A stretch of 64,000 nt of DNA from Prosthecobacter algae (GTDB lineage Bacteria; Verrucomicrobiota; Verrucomicrobiia; Verrucomicrobiales; Verrucomicrobiaceae), in the NCBI RefSeq assembly GCF_039542385.1, contig NZ_BAABIA010000006.1, positions 233,265 to 297,264 of the forward strand, read 5' to 3'. The notes beneath the pieces are model-generated. The model was given only the letters and a program-made list of their open reading frames with translations, ran no database searches and was not told the origin of the DNA. Positions 30,401 to 36,673 of this stretch are shown here, piece after piece; the first letter of the stretch is position 1, and every line of letters begins with the position of its first letter. Both the position numbers and the translations under genes were made by a program.

Positions 30401-30608
30401 TCACCCAGGAAGCATCGGAGGTGACCGTCACCTGATTGTAGGTGAAGCCACCGCCACTAGGCACGATGGGCAGCGAGAGATCCGCATGATGAAAGCCAGG
30501 CGCCAGGACCACACTTTTCGTGGTGGGCCCGAGAGTAAACGGGCTGCCCAAGGCTGAGGCGGCAAGCAGGAAAAGGGGTGCCAGAAGGGCGAAAAAAGAG
30601 GATCGCAT
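24402..30608 (-). CDS. Giant exported beta-propeller, FnIII and Ig protein
   Basis: A 2,068-residue protein with signal peptide MRSSFFALLAPLFLLAASALG. Modules in order: a BACON-like beta domain about 20-115; a YVTN-type propeller about 125-400 (PTGMAISNDGSELFVINSVD); an FnIII-like domain about 425-515; a second BACON-like domain about 520-610 (WSAVADQPWVTFTSSTGSTPG); a second propeller to about 890; about four FnIII domains to near 1270 (YRVQAIRG, YYYRLKAFNDEGES); a jelly-roll-like segment to about 1415; Ig-like domains to about 1690; and a C-terminal module (GTYRGVFLETDQAFHHGGQ) found at the end of many verrucomicrobial surface proteins. It has no catalytic motif that I recognise, so a surface adhesin or carbohydrate-binding role is an inference. 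Confidence 0.85.
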   Translation of the reverse strand: MRSSFFALLAPLFLLAASALGSPFTLGPTTKSVVLAPGFHHADLSLPIVPSGGGFTYNQVTVTSDASWVTPEVDSAGQKVVLKFTTAALANPSYTATIRATHGGNTAMVSVNASSSALNVFKLMDDPYRSRMYGLHFIGVQAGCVLVMDPLTGSAISSITVGKRPTGMAISNDGSELFVINSVDKTISVIDLQTLTVTQTLTLPVFGTWGDGSETTANLQVGAGNILYYTDTSWAPVLHVYNRSTGLVIQSVVIVAGSFGFGDFALNSSKTQLFGWAQYGWSAGSSASYLARFEVSGTGTLTGRETSSGTINLSRDPLETPVLVAHGDGKVFAKTVAVPTENVASVIRSFPTDVYSISPGGEIAVTESAIFQQSTGNRLMTLPVTTSIHAISSDYARLVYFNPGTRQIGTVDLFTQIGNVVLDRVLSPAHQSTVLQPETLSWSSQAGASSYQLYFGTSSAQVDAATSESPLYLGSSLYPTFAAPGGLIPGTTYHWRVDTVIGSQISKGSVYSFTVSPVSTSVSKVVTSTVQSHADHRVKVQFSSASPVSWSAVADQPWVTFTSSTGSTPGELELRLNAGSLAVGTHQAIITLSGTSGTLLSLPVQFTVAPLKITHLKSQPSSSLIYGISEDTATLGAKAYLVEMDATTESILRVVPAGISVTDLAIHEADNRIYVPNWKIGDLLAFNKTTLALERTYAFSAFQGTGYGMNDVYRVAAGKSGRLVVEEEDQWIDISIFDTVNGAKKGKIGLREGGGAFESTGQFYYHGENNSSGAQLYKLDVTGDVFTTLVKSRVIGYGSRVVVVSENGQAVFWNGSHFNANLVEQGTLADQIYSTTGDGGLAFGEAKIYDTASRQQVLTMPVSTRVSAYNTTTRKLVVQNGTSLRFYPLELPITLPAPVLSGGESTAITTSRLPVKWTEESLEVGFNLQYRPVGDENWTNASPAPAANQTSATLAGLAMNTPYEIRIQATSPAASSPWSNTIVMRTVDLPAPTIFLSQAYVDGLGLQLTWTSTNSPASLIVERATDAAGPWTPIATLAGSAANYKDNNAQTDVVYYYRVQAIRGSITVYSGVKNTVLPSPTLFLATPYELDESLKIAASNGNPAFSTVLQRSLGQSGIWEDLTTFKAYSLTYTDALPEPNVTVHYRLKALPEVITSKLSNVTSFTMPPATVPVTPANFGFSSISASEIGLVWNNVRNETGYLLERRAASVLLWSPLATLNANVTTYTDATPTAGISYYYRLKAFNDEGESPAALSVMVTARELPVTLEDDFDPSRDAEQWTYSSVTTSTNGGSGFNGTKSLWFGHSGTRLTQTRAVDTSGGGIIEFSFRAGNSLQDGTTYWDNSESGEEVVFEYSTDGNLWNTLQTLNTVYPSLSSWTNFEVAVPMQACTPASVFRWRQKSHSGSTFDTWALDNVRIRSASSDTLKINTQPVPQLVMDGSSASFSVSVSQPSATFQWFKDTTAIPGATQPSYSVAAARPSHSGRYFCQIQYGQIILETESVLLAVFRNTGIAGPIVVPMGGTFGLELEVHPPELASELTFSWTRSPEANLAGIGTVSGAETSALAVTGATSAAQSTYYCRVTYQTDYALNAGPFPVRLQQPPFIFPIGDAEVVSGSPVDIAVVTTDSTAVIRVSGLPKGLYYDPTARRIRGSTTLGKIHTIYIDAANAYGSATSVRFLLDVVAFPQGFAGTYRGVFLETDQAFHHGGQVTCQITNKGAVSGSVLIRGKSYRFVSTASADPDGSWARVQAPFKDEDGNPLVVGMEILAGADLHGAYVGLKMGSTIQVLTEGNIVRNEWTAANLAPGAGLINAGLFPDDLGTFPDPAAPQGTGFLTLTLSPRGLVTCKGRLADGQLVTGSTHMGPGGHIPVYVNLYRGTGAFVSLVSYESQLATGTAYWSKDDQGNASKDRIHKNGFARHALTVEGGRYERPAVNTPLLPSMLGLPSQAVLNLTDAGLNAAIFQSINFNGKHQAVLPREMEPNLYFVTFSLNATTGVFTGNFKLYDPNPLKPAVMLRRIVTFHGCLLPTSDRGCGYFLLPELPSTEVPGSSLSNTPTWSGRLDLTPAGNN

Positions 30609-30943
30609 GCGGGATTGATGTAAGGCTGGCGTCGGGTGCTCTCTCTAACAAGAGCTTTCTCCTCATGGAGGCTATTTTATTAAGAATGAGAATCGCCAAA
30701 AAAGTGCAGGCATTTCTGATGGGGGCTGGGATTCCATCCCCAGCCCCTCTGCCAAGGGCCGCGTTGGAGTCCCGAAACTTCACCACCAGCCCCCCACCGA
30801 TCCAATCTCCCTTGCGGACCCCAGGCCTCCGCGTAGCCTGGACGGGCGGGTGCCCAAACCCCCGACGCGGCAGGCACCCAGGAAGGTTCTTCACCGCTTC
30901 GCCGCCTGAAAAAAACCATTTACCCACGCCCCCGGAAAGAATC
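30609..30943. other. Divergent promoter region
   Basis: No gene is supported. It separates the giant gene (minus strand) from the DUF695/RraB gene (plus strand). A frame running through it into the downstream gene has no family character before the ATG at 30944. Confidence 0.5.
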
Positions 30944-31678
30944 ATGAGCATCTGCCCCGAAGCCCCCTGGGAATCCTACTCCTACCAGACCGAAGAAGGC
31001 CCCGTCATCGTCGGCTTTTACACCGAGGCTCCCCGGCTGGATCGCGCGGCCCATCCCTACTGCGCACGGGTGCTCATTCCCATCCAGGCCCCCACTCCCC
31101 AGGGCGGCCCGGCCGGGGATGAAGTCCAGGCGCTGTGGGCCATGGAGGATGCGCTGGTGGCCGCCCTGGATGCCGCGCGGGTGCCCTGCATCATGATCGG
31201 TCGCCTCACCCACGGCGGCATCCGCGAACTCATCTTCCAGGTGGCCGATTACGCCCCCTTCCGCCCGCCCGTGGGCCGCTGGATGCAGGCCCAGCCCGGT
31301 TATGAGATCGACGTCTCCGAGCACGATGGCTGGGACTTCTTCTTTGAGTCCGTCTGGCCTTCGGAGAACTCCTGGCTCCTCATCATGGACCGCCGCGTGG
31401 TGGATGAGCTGGTCGCTTCCGGCAGCGATGCCGCGAAGGAGCACTCCCTCGAATTCGTCTTTTGCGGTGATCCCACCGCCCTGGCCAGTCTCCAGCCCCG
31501 CCTGGAATCCCGCGGCTACCGCCTCCACGAATTCGCCCCCGACCAGTCCCGCCTCGTCATGGCCAAATCCCTCCCCCTCGATGTCTCCGCCATCTTTGGT
31601 GAAAGCCTCGCCCACAAAGACGAATGCGCCCAGCTCGGCCTCGAATACAACGGCTGGGGAGCCACCGTGGTGTCATGA
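30944..31678 (+). CDS. DUF695 / RraB-domain protein
   Basis: A 244-residue cytoplasmic protein. The N-terminal two thirds (from WESYSYQTEEGPVIVGFYTEA) resembles DUF695, and the last 75 residues (HSLEFVFCGDPTALASLQPRL to LEYNGWGATVV) resemble RraB, including the closing YxGWG motif. RraB in Escherichia coli binds RNase E and inhibits it; whether that holds for this fusion is unknown. The start at 30944 has GGAAAGA a few bases upstream and begins the conserved region, so the longer upstream frame is rejected. Confidence 0.78.
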   Translation: MSICPEAPWESYSYQTEEGPVIVGFYTEAPRLDRAAHPYCARVLIPIQAPTPQGGPAGDEVQALWAMEDALVAALDAARVPCIMIGRLTHGGIRELIFQVADYAPFRPPVGRWMQAQPGYEIDVSEHDGWDFFFESVWPSENSWLLIMDRRVVDELVASGSDAAKEHSLEFVFCGDPTALASLQPRLESRGYRLHEFAPDQSRLVMAKSLPLDVSAIFGESLAHKDECAQLGLEYNGWGATVVS

Positions 31679-31904
31679 AGGGGTTGGGGTGACCTGCCTG
31701 AATGAAGCCTAATCGGCGATTAGGCCATCAAAGCCCACCTTTAAACGCATAACACGTTAGGCTGCACCTTGAAAATTGAAGTGTTGGGTGATATCCATTG
31801 CCATACATACGGCATCGAATACCACCCGCTCCATGAATGGCTGAGCCAAGGACCTGGCATGGTCTTTCCAGTTAAACATCACCCATGAGGTAGAAAGCTC
31901 CACA

Positions 31905-32345
31905 ATGCCCATCACCCACATCATTGCCGACAGCCTGGATCGGTCATTCACCCTTTATCGGGATCTCATCGAGTCGCTGGAGGAGACGACGCTGAGTTCC
32001 AAGTTGCCCCAGATCCCCTCCAACACGCTGGGCCTTCAGCTCTGGTGCGTGGTCGGCGCACGGGAAAGCTACAGCCGGGCCATCCAGGCCAATCAATGGT
32101 CCGGCTTCACCTGCTCGCTGGAGACAGCCTCCGTCAAATCTCCCGTCGCCGAGGCCCTCGTCCGTTCCGCCCAGGCAGTTTCAGATGCCCTGAAATCCAT
32201 CGAGACCTACACCGATGTGCAGAACCGCCTCATCATTGATCTCCTGGAACACGAAGCCGCCCACCACGGCCAGCTCATCCGCTACCTCTACGCCTTAAAG
32301 TTGACCATCCCGGCCAGCTGGAAATCCCGATATGCGCTAACTTAA
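31905..32345 (+). CDS. DinB-family protein
   Basis: A 146-residue four-helix protein of the DinB/YfiT type. Helix 1 is ITHIIADSLDRSFTLYRDLIESL, and the late helix HEAAHHGQLIRYLYAL carries the histidines that bind metal in this superfamily. Members include metal-dependent thiol transferases (mycothiol or bacillithiol type) and many proteins without known function. There is no signal peptide. It is the last chromosomal gene before the integrated element and ends 124 bases before the left attachment repeat. Confidence 0.78.
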   Translation: MPITHIIADSLDRSFTLYRDLIESLEETTLSSKLPQIPSNTLGLQLWCVVGARESYSRAIQANQWSGFTCSLETASVKSPVAEALVRSAQAVSDALKSIETYTDVQNRLIIDLLEHEAAHHGQLIRYLYALKLTIPASWKSRYALT

Positions 32346-32469
32346 TCGGTTCGGCAGGAGGCACAGCATCCACAGACAAAAAGCGCAGTCTGTTCTCAAA
32401 CCACGACATCGCCTTGAGCGAAGGTTTTGATCTATGTAGCAATCAAATCTGACTGCCTCTCCAAACCTT

Positions 32470-32496
32470 AAATGGTGCGCGGTGCAGGGTTCGAAC
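32470..32496. repeat. Left attachment repeat (partial tRNA-Val 3' end)
   Basis: Identical over 27 bases to 36485-36511. On the minus strand it contains the T-loop onwards, acceptor strand and CCA of tRNA-Val, but nothing of the 5' part, so it is not a tRNA gene. Confidence 0.93.
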
Positions 32497-32671
32497 TGGA
32501 AGCCTTCCCTTATCCCATAAGGCCGGGAGCGATTTACCCGGTCAAAATACGTGCCCTTGCGTAGAATTGACGGATTTGGCGGAGGTCGTCGCGGCGTGGC
32601 CGTCATTGCCTCAGCCGCTGCGTTCTGCGGTCCTGGCTCTCATCCGTAGCCATCAAGGCGCCCAATCCTAG
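32497..32671 (+). pseudogene. Stranded integrase C-terminal coding segment
   Basis: There is no start codon, but if the right and left attachment repeats are joined, as in an excised circle, the integrase frame crosses the core and continues here for 57 codons to TAG at 32669-32671. The junction codon is Thr either way (ACC in the chromosome, ACT in the circle). The segment includes LPGQNTC, which also occurs in the integrase before the core, and ends TDLAEVVAAWPSLPQP then LRSAVLALIRS, the style of C-terminal tail seen on verrucomicrobial and planctomycete integrases. It is either the true integrase C-terminus displaced by integration or the scar of an earlier element. Confidence 0.7.
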
Positions 32672-32683
32672 CCCTTCAAAATC

Positions 32684-33919
32684 ATGGGCAAGGAATACAC
32701 CCTCCAGGGCCGTGCTGCGCCTGGATACAAAACGTGGGCACCCAAAGCGGGCCAGCTACCGGGACAGGCGGAACGGGCGTGCCCGACCGCCTGCCCCGGT
32801 GGCGGCACGCCAGATGCGGCGGGCTTGTCTAAGCCGCATATTAGAACAGGAGGGGCGTGCCAGAAGCCCAAACCTTCAATCACTTGGTATCCTGGGGCTT
32901 CTTTAGTCGAAATCCATGTACCACGGGAACGCCCGCCGCAGCCCGAGAAAGACGCCCAGCCACGCGGCAAAATCACGGAATGGAGTGCTACCAGTCGGGG
33001 ACGCCTCAAACGCTTTCTTGCCACCATAGAACGCGAGGAATTGGCCCGTGCCCTGGTCGTCACCTTGACCTATCCCAACGAGTTTCCCGCCCCCGATGAC
33101 CACGAAGTTTACAAGGGACACCTGCACAAGTTCCGAATCTACCTTCGGCGGAAATGGTCGGAGTGCTCCGGCGTCTGGAAATTGGAATTTCAGAGCCGGG
33201 GAGCGGCCCATTATCATTTGATGCTTTTTGGCCTGGCTGGCGTGGAACTGGAAGCTGTGCGCACCTGGGTAAGGGAAACCTGGTACCGAATCGCCCATAA
33301 TGGGGACAAGCATCTCGGCGTTGCGGGAACGCAGGTGGACGCCATCAAGCATGCAGGCGGTGCCATGTCCTATCTGGTAAAGTACTTGAATAAAGGGGAC
33401 CAGACCTTACCCGGCAATTTCAGCGGTCGCTACTGGGGAAAGCACAATCAGGAGCTCCTACCCACAGTGGAGCCAGAAACGGAAGAACTGGACGAAAAGA
33501 CAGCGAACCAGCTTCGGCGCATAGCCCGCAAAAAGGTGCAGAAGGACGTAGAGCACAGCCGATGGCAGCGTTTTTTGAAGATGGAAAATGAGCAGTATTG
33601 GCGCGTGGGAGGGCGCTTTTTTTGGGAAACTCTCAAATCAGCGCGCCACGGATTAAAACCTCGGATTGATAGCGAGGGCTACCCAGCTCCAAGGTGTCTT
33701 AGCTGGATGTTCAAGGACGAAACCGCCATCGAGGTTGACGGCGTCAAATACAAGCCTGATTACTCTTGGGTAAGCCTGCCTTTTTCGGTCGATCTTCTCA
33801 GGAGCGATGTGCGAAAATTGCCGAAGCGGTGGAAGGCCAAAAATAATGCTCGAGTTCGCATTATGTGTGAGGCCTCAGCTTTTGTAGCACGACTGAGAGG
33901 CGGGCGCATCCTAACTTGA
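32684..33919 (+). CDS. HUH-endonuclease replication initiator (Rep)
   Basis: A 411-residue protein with the three motifs of rolling-circle Rep enzymes. Motif I is ALVVTLTYPNEF (about residue 122), motif II is AAHYHLMLFG with His176 and His178 as metal ligands, and motif III is MSYLVKYLNKG with Tyr230, Lys233 and Tyr234. Such proteins nick one strand at a double-strand origin and remain joined to the 5' end through Tyr. The first 85 residues are Gly/Pro/Cys-rich and unconserved in style, so the true start may be later. It is the first gene of the element. Relatives are Rep proteins of small plasmids and ssDNA phages. Confidence 0.82.
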   Translation: MGKEYTLQGRAAPGYKTWAPKAGQLPGQAERACPTACPGGGTPDAAGLSKPHIRTGGACQKPKPSITWYPGASLVEIHVPRERPPQPEKDAQPRGKITEWSATSRGRLKRFLATIEREELARALVVTLTYPNEFPAPDDHEVYKGHLHKFRIYLRRKWSECSGVWKLEFQSRGAAHYHLMLFGLAGVELEAVRTWVRETWYRIAHNGDKHLGVAGTQVDAIKHAGGAMSYLVKYLNKGDQTLPGNFSGRYWGKHNQELLPTVEPETEELDEKTANQLRRIARKKVQKDVEHSRWQRFLKMENEQYWRVGGRFFWETLKSARHGLKPRIDSEGYPAPRCLSWMFKDETAIEVDGVKYKPDYSWVSLPFSVDLLRSDVRKLPKRWKAKNNARVRIMCEASAFVARLRGGRILT

Positions 33920-33932
33920 CAGATTAAGGGGC

Positions 33933-33961
33933 TTCGGGATTTGTCTGATCCGAAATATAAT
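33933..33961 (+). promoter_or_regulatory. Candidate promoter of the DUF4145 gene
   Basis: An exact TATAAT lies at 33956-33961, 20 bases before the ATG, in an unusually AT-rich stretch. No good -35 box is at 16-18 bases; a TTGACA at 33916-33921 is too far. It is a -10 candidate only. Confidence 0.35.
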
Positions 33962-33980
33962 ATAAAGTATAACGATTCAA

Positions 33981-34607
33981 ATGAAACACATTCCACCCTC
34001 CGCACTTGCACGAAGCTTCACTTGTCCTCACTGCGCAGCAATATCCCAACAAGAGTGGTGGGGACGCACTTGGGATGACGGATGTTACGGCAACTTAGCC
34101 AACAATGATCTCAGGATAGGTAAATGCTATCATTGCAAAAAATTCACTTTGTGGCTCGAGGAGCAGATGCTTTATCCCTCTACAGGGACAGCGCCAACTC
34201 CAAACAGTGAAATGCCAGATAACGTCCTGAAACTGTATCATGAGGCAGCTTCCATTATGACCCAGTCGCCAAGAGGTGCTGCTGCTCTTTTGAGACTTTC
34301 TGTCCAAGTCCTTTGTGTAGATCTTGGTGAGAAGGGGAAAAACATTAATGACGATATCAAATCGCTGGTATCAAAAGGCCTGCCGGAGGTGGTGCAGCAA
34401 TCTTTGGATATTGTCCGCGTAACAGGTAACGATGCAGTGCACCCTGGTTTAATTGACACCGACAATCAGCAGGTAGTGGCTCAGTTGTTTGATTTGGTGA
34501 ACATCATTATTGAATACATGATCGCTCTGCCAAAACGCGTGAGCGGCATTTATTCATCGCTTGCTCCCTCTACCCACGCAGCGATTGCGAAAAGAGATGC
34601 TCCGTAA
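33981..34607 (+). CDS. Zinc-ribbon DUF4145-domain protein (element cargo)
   Basis: A 208-residue protein. The N-terminus holds a split zinc ribbon: CPHC at about residues 15-18 and CYHC near residue 49. The C-terminal domain matches DUF4145: EAASIMTQSPRGAAALLRLSVQVL, NINDDIKSL, then VRVTGNDAVHPGL. DUF4145 domains occur alone or fused to restriction and other defence proteins, often on mobile DNA, but the biochemical role is unknown. Its composition is lower in GC than flanking genes, pointing to a different donor. It lies between rep and the int module and is followed by a terminator, so it fits a cargo gene. Confidence 0.78.
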   Translation: MKHIPPSALARSFTCPHCAAISQQEWWGRTWDDGCYGNLANNDLRIGKCYHCKKFTLWLEEQMLYPSTGTAPTPNSEMPDNVLKLYHEAASIMTQSPRGAAALLRLSVQVLCVDLGEKGKNINDDIKSLVSKGLPEVVQQSLDIVRVTGNDAVHPGLIDTDNQQVVAQLFDLVNIIIEYMIALPKRVSGIYSSLAPSTHAAIAKRDAP

Positions 34608-34673
34608 AGTATCAGGCCCTCCCCGGCCAGAGGGGATACCGGGACTTGCCAAGCGCAGCGCCCTCCCGTTTCG

Positions 34674-34704
34674 ACGCCCCATGATTTACATGGGGCGTTT
34701 TCGT
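34674..34704 (+). terminator. Intrinsic terminator after the DUF4145 gene
   Basis: A perfect 10-bp stem (ACGCCCCATG / CATGGGGCGT) with a 5-base loop, then TTTTCGTTT. Confidence 0.82.
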
Positions 34705-35081
34705 TTCGCCTGCTAGCTAGGCCATCCGCCCCCCACCTCCTGACCTCCCTGAACGCCCGAAATTCTTTCAGGTGATTTTTTGTTTGACGTGTTCAGGTGA
34801 ATATGGCTTTCTTTGACCAGCGGAGAAACACGACTCTTACGGGATAGTGTCACGGTTGCAGTTATCACTCGCCGATCCTGAAAAGGAAAAGTCTCTGAGC
34901 ACGGTTGTAGGACATCTGGGAAATTCGAACGTCGAAGCTGTGATGAGCAGTGAGTAGTCTGCGACCCAGAGCAACTGGTGTGATGCACAGCATACCCCAG
35001 AGCACGGAAACGAAGTGGGGCTATGCATGCCCACATCGTTCGAATGTGCTCGGGGCATGCGTCACCTAGAATCGTGATAAC
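34705..35081. other. Non-coding control region of the element, possible origin
   Basis: No gene is supported. It holds two direct TTCAGGTGA words (34767-34775 and 34792-34800, 25 bases apart) and an exact 9-base inverted pair ATTCGAACG / CGTTCGAAT at 34923-34931 and 35037-35045. Smaller GCATGC-based repeats are near 35025 and 35056. As the only long non-coding stretch in the element it is the natural place for a Rep nick site or xis/int control, but I cannot identify a nick site. Confidence 0.4.
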
Positions 35082-35267
35082 ATGCAATCGCCTAACAAAT
35101 CATTCCTCAATCTCCATGAAGTTGGTGCCGTCATTGACCGCAGCAGCCGCACCGTTCTCCGTCTGATCCATGACCATCAACTGAAGGCACATCAGTTGCG
35201 CGGGCGGTGGGTGGTGACACCTGAAAACCTGGACCGTTTTTTGAAGAAACTCCCTTCCAATTTTTGA
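35082..35267 (+). CDS. Excisionase-like HTH protein
   Basis: A 61-residue MerR/Xis-type winged helix protein: LNLHEVGAVIDRSSRTVLRLIHDHQLKAHQLRGRWVV is the HTH-17 pattern (helix, turn, wing with GRW), followed by a short helix. Such proteins bind bent DNA at attachment sites and steer a tyrosine integrase toward excision, or act as repressors. It ends 3 bases before the integrase start, so the two are co-translated. Confidence 0.82.
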   Translation: MQSPNKSFLNLHEVGAVIDRSSRTVLRLIHDHQLKAHQLRGRWVVTPENLDRFLKKLPSNF

Positions 35268-35270
35268 GCC

Positions 35271-36551
35271 ATGCCTTTCTCAGTCCATCGCCCAAAGGGA
35301 GAACGGTATTTCCGTTTCTATTACTACTTCGACGACTCCTCTGACCGTGTCCGGGGATCAACCCGAAGGACCACGAAGGAAGCCGCTTTGAAGGTGGCCA
35401 AGCAGCTCTTTGACGAGGCCTTGCTTGAACGTGATGGCATGGGGCCATCCAAGGCAGAGCGAGAGGCCAGCAAGAAAGGGCTCCTGCTGCACCTCAATGA
35501 ATTCTTGGATTCACGCGAGAAAGAGGGGCGGGCCTTGAAGTATGTGAAAGGCCTGGAAAAGCAGCTCAAGACGTTGTTTCTCGATTGTGGGTGGCAGTTG
35601 ATCCGGGACATTCGCCGCGATGATTTCGAAGCCTGGCGCGGGCGGCAAAGCCATCACCCGAAGACGTTGAACGAATATCTTTGGTCGCTCTCGGCCTTTG
35701 TGAATTGGCTGCTGCGTAGTGGCCGCATCTCTGTGAATCCTCTGGCCTATATTTCGAAGGTGACCACCAAGGGCGCCGAATCGAGAAAGCGTCGTGCCTT
35801 CACCCTGGATGAGTTGGAACGGCTCCGGCACGTATCCGGCAACCGTGGGGTGGTCTATGTGGCTGCGGCCTTCACGGGCCTGCGTCGGGGTGAATTGCAG
35901 AAGCTCGAATGGCGAGACATCGAGCTTGATGCCGTGAACCCTCTGATTCGCGCCCGAGCTTCGACCACGAAGAACGGAAAGGAGGCGTTGCTGCCCCTAC
36001 ATCCAAACGTGGTCCAGGTGCTGCAATCCATCCGGCCTGCAGCCGTCGCTAAAGGGGACAAGGTGTTTAAGGGCCTGCTTCCTCGCATGCCGCGGTTCAA
36101 TGCAGACTTGAAGGCAGCCGGCATCGCCCCAGAAGATGCCCAGGGCCGTGTGGTGGACTTTCATTCGCTGCGCAATACCTTTGCCACGATCCTGACTCTC
36201 AACGGCAAGCCTCAGCGTGAAATCATGGAGCTGATGAGGCATAGCGACATGCGATTGACCGCGAAGGTTTACACCGATGCGGGCCAGCTTCCTCTTGCTG
36301 AAACCGTGGCCTCATTGCCTGGGCTTCCAGGCCTGAAATCACCCGGTCAAAATACGTGTCAAAAAGTCGGCGAAAGCTGTCAAAACGTGTCGCGAGATGT
36401 CCCGAGGGGTGATGCAGGTAATTCGACTCAACACCTTGAAAGTGAACCGTTTGTCTCAGAATGTCGCGACGTGGCGAAAGAGGCAAATGGTGCGCGGTGC
36501 AGGGTTCGAACCTGCGACCCTTGCCGTGTGAAGGCAATGCTCTACCACTGA
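35271..36551 (+). CDS. int: Tyrosine recombinase (integrase) running into the tRNA gene
   Basis: A 426-residue phage-type integrase. The N-terminal part has a SAM-like core-binding domain (HLNEFLDSREKEGRALKYV). The catalytic set is complete: Arg205 (TGLRRGEL), His298 and Arg301 (HSLRNTFA), His324 (LMRHSDM), and nucleophile Tyr334 (KVYTDAG). The 92 residues after Tyr334 are unusual: from residue 406 (NGARCRVRTCDPCRVKAMLYH) they are read from the attachment core and the antisense of tRNA-Val. Hence the chromosomal C-terminus is supplied by the target site. In a circular form the frame would continue into 32497-32671 instead. It sits directly after the Xis-like gene. Confidence 0.92.
   Translation: MPFSVHRPKGERYFRFYYYFDDSSDRVRGSTRRTTKEAALKVAKQLFDEALLERDGMGPSKAEREASKKGLLLHLNEFLDSREKEGRALKYVKGLEKQLKTLFLDCGWQLIRDIRRDDFEAWRGRQSHHPKTLNEYLWSLSAFVNWLLRSGRISVNPLAYISKVTTKGAESRKRRAFTLDELERLRHVSGNRGVVYVAAAFTGLRRGELQKLEWRDIELDAVNPLIRARASTTKNGKEALLPLHPNVVQVLQSIRPAAVAKGDKVFKGLLPRMPRFNADLKAAGIAPEDAQGRVVDFHSLRNTFATILTLNGKPQREIMELMRHSDMRLTAKVYTDAGQLPLAETVASLPGLPGLKSPGQNTCQKVGESCQNVSRDVPRGDAGNSTQHLESEPFVSECRDVAKEANGARCRVRTCDPCRVKAMLYH
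36485..36511. repeat. Right attachment repeat (inside tRNA-Val and integrase)
   Basis: The second exact copy of the 27-bp core. It lies in both the 3' part of tRNA-Val (minus strand) and the 3' part of the integrase frame (plus strand). Confidence 0.93.
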
Positions 36552-36562
36552 GCTAACCGCGC
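36488..36562 (-). tRNA. tRNA-Val (anticodon CAC)
   Basis: Seventy-five bases including an encoded CCA. The acceptor arm GCGCGGT pairs with ACCGCGC, the D arm is GCTC/GAGC, the anticodon stem is TTGCC/GGCAA around loop TTCACAC giving anticodon CAC, and the T arm is GCAGG TTCGAAC CCTGC. It decodes GUG. Its 3' half is the integration target of the element to its left and remains fully intact. Confidence 0.95.
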
Positions 36563-36673
36563 GTTGTGGTGGGGGACGCGGAGTTAATCATGATATGAAA
36601 CCTTTGCCAGTTCTTTTTTTCAAGAAATGAAGGTTTCAAAGGAGTCCCTCACGTATCCGTCTATGCTTTGACC

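Larger units (their letters stand above)
32470..36511. mobile_element. 4.0-kb integrated element at tRNA-Val with HUH Rep and tyrosine integrase
   Basis: The element is bounded by an exact 27-bp direct repeat (32470-32496 and 36485-36511) that equals the 3' end of the tRNA-Val gene. This is the classic result of tyrosine-integrase insertion into a tRNA 3' end, with the intact tRNA kept on the right. Inside, all on the plus strand, are a HUH replication initiator, a DUF4145 protein, an excisionase-like HTH protein and the integrase. There are no capsid, secretion or conjugation genes. The presence of Rep plus Int suggests an integrative plasmid, a filamentous or small ssDNA phage satellite, or a similar replicating element. 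The DUF4145 gene is clearly less GC-rich than its surroundings. Confidence 0.85.

Noticed and set aside
30578..30943. N-terminal extension of the DUF695/RraB gene
   Set aside because: The segment has no domain character and the conserved region starts at the ATG at 30944 with GGAAAGA upstream.
32470..32520. A possible second tRNA gene
   Set aside because: Only the 3' portion of tRNA-Val is present; there is no D arm or anticodon arm, so it is an attachment-site copy.
33916..33961. A full sigma-70 promoter using TTGACA at 33916 and TATAAT at 33956
   Set aside because: The spacing is 34 bases, about twice the normal length, so only the -10 element is kept as a weak candidate.
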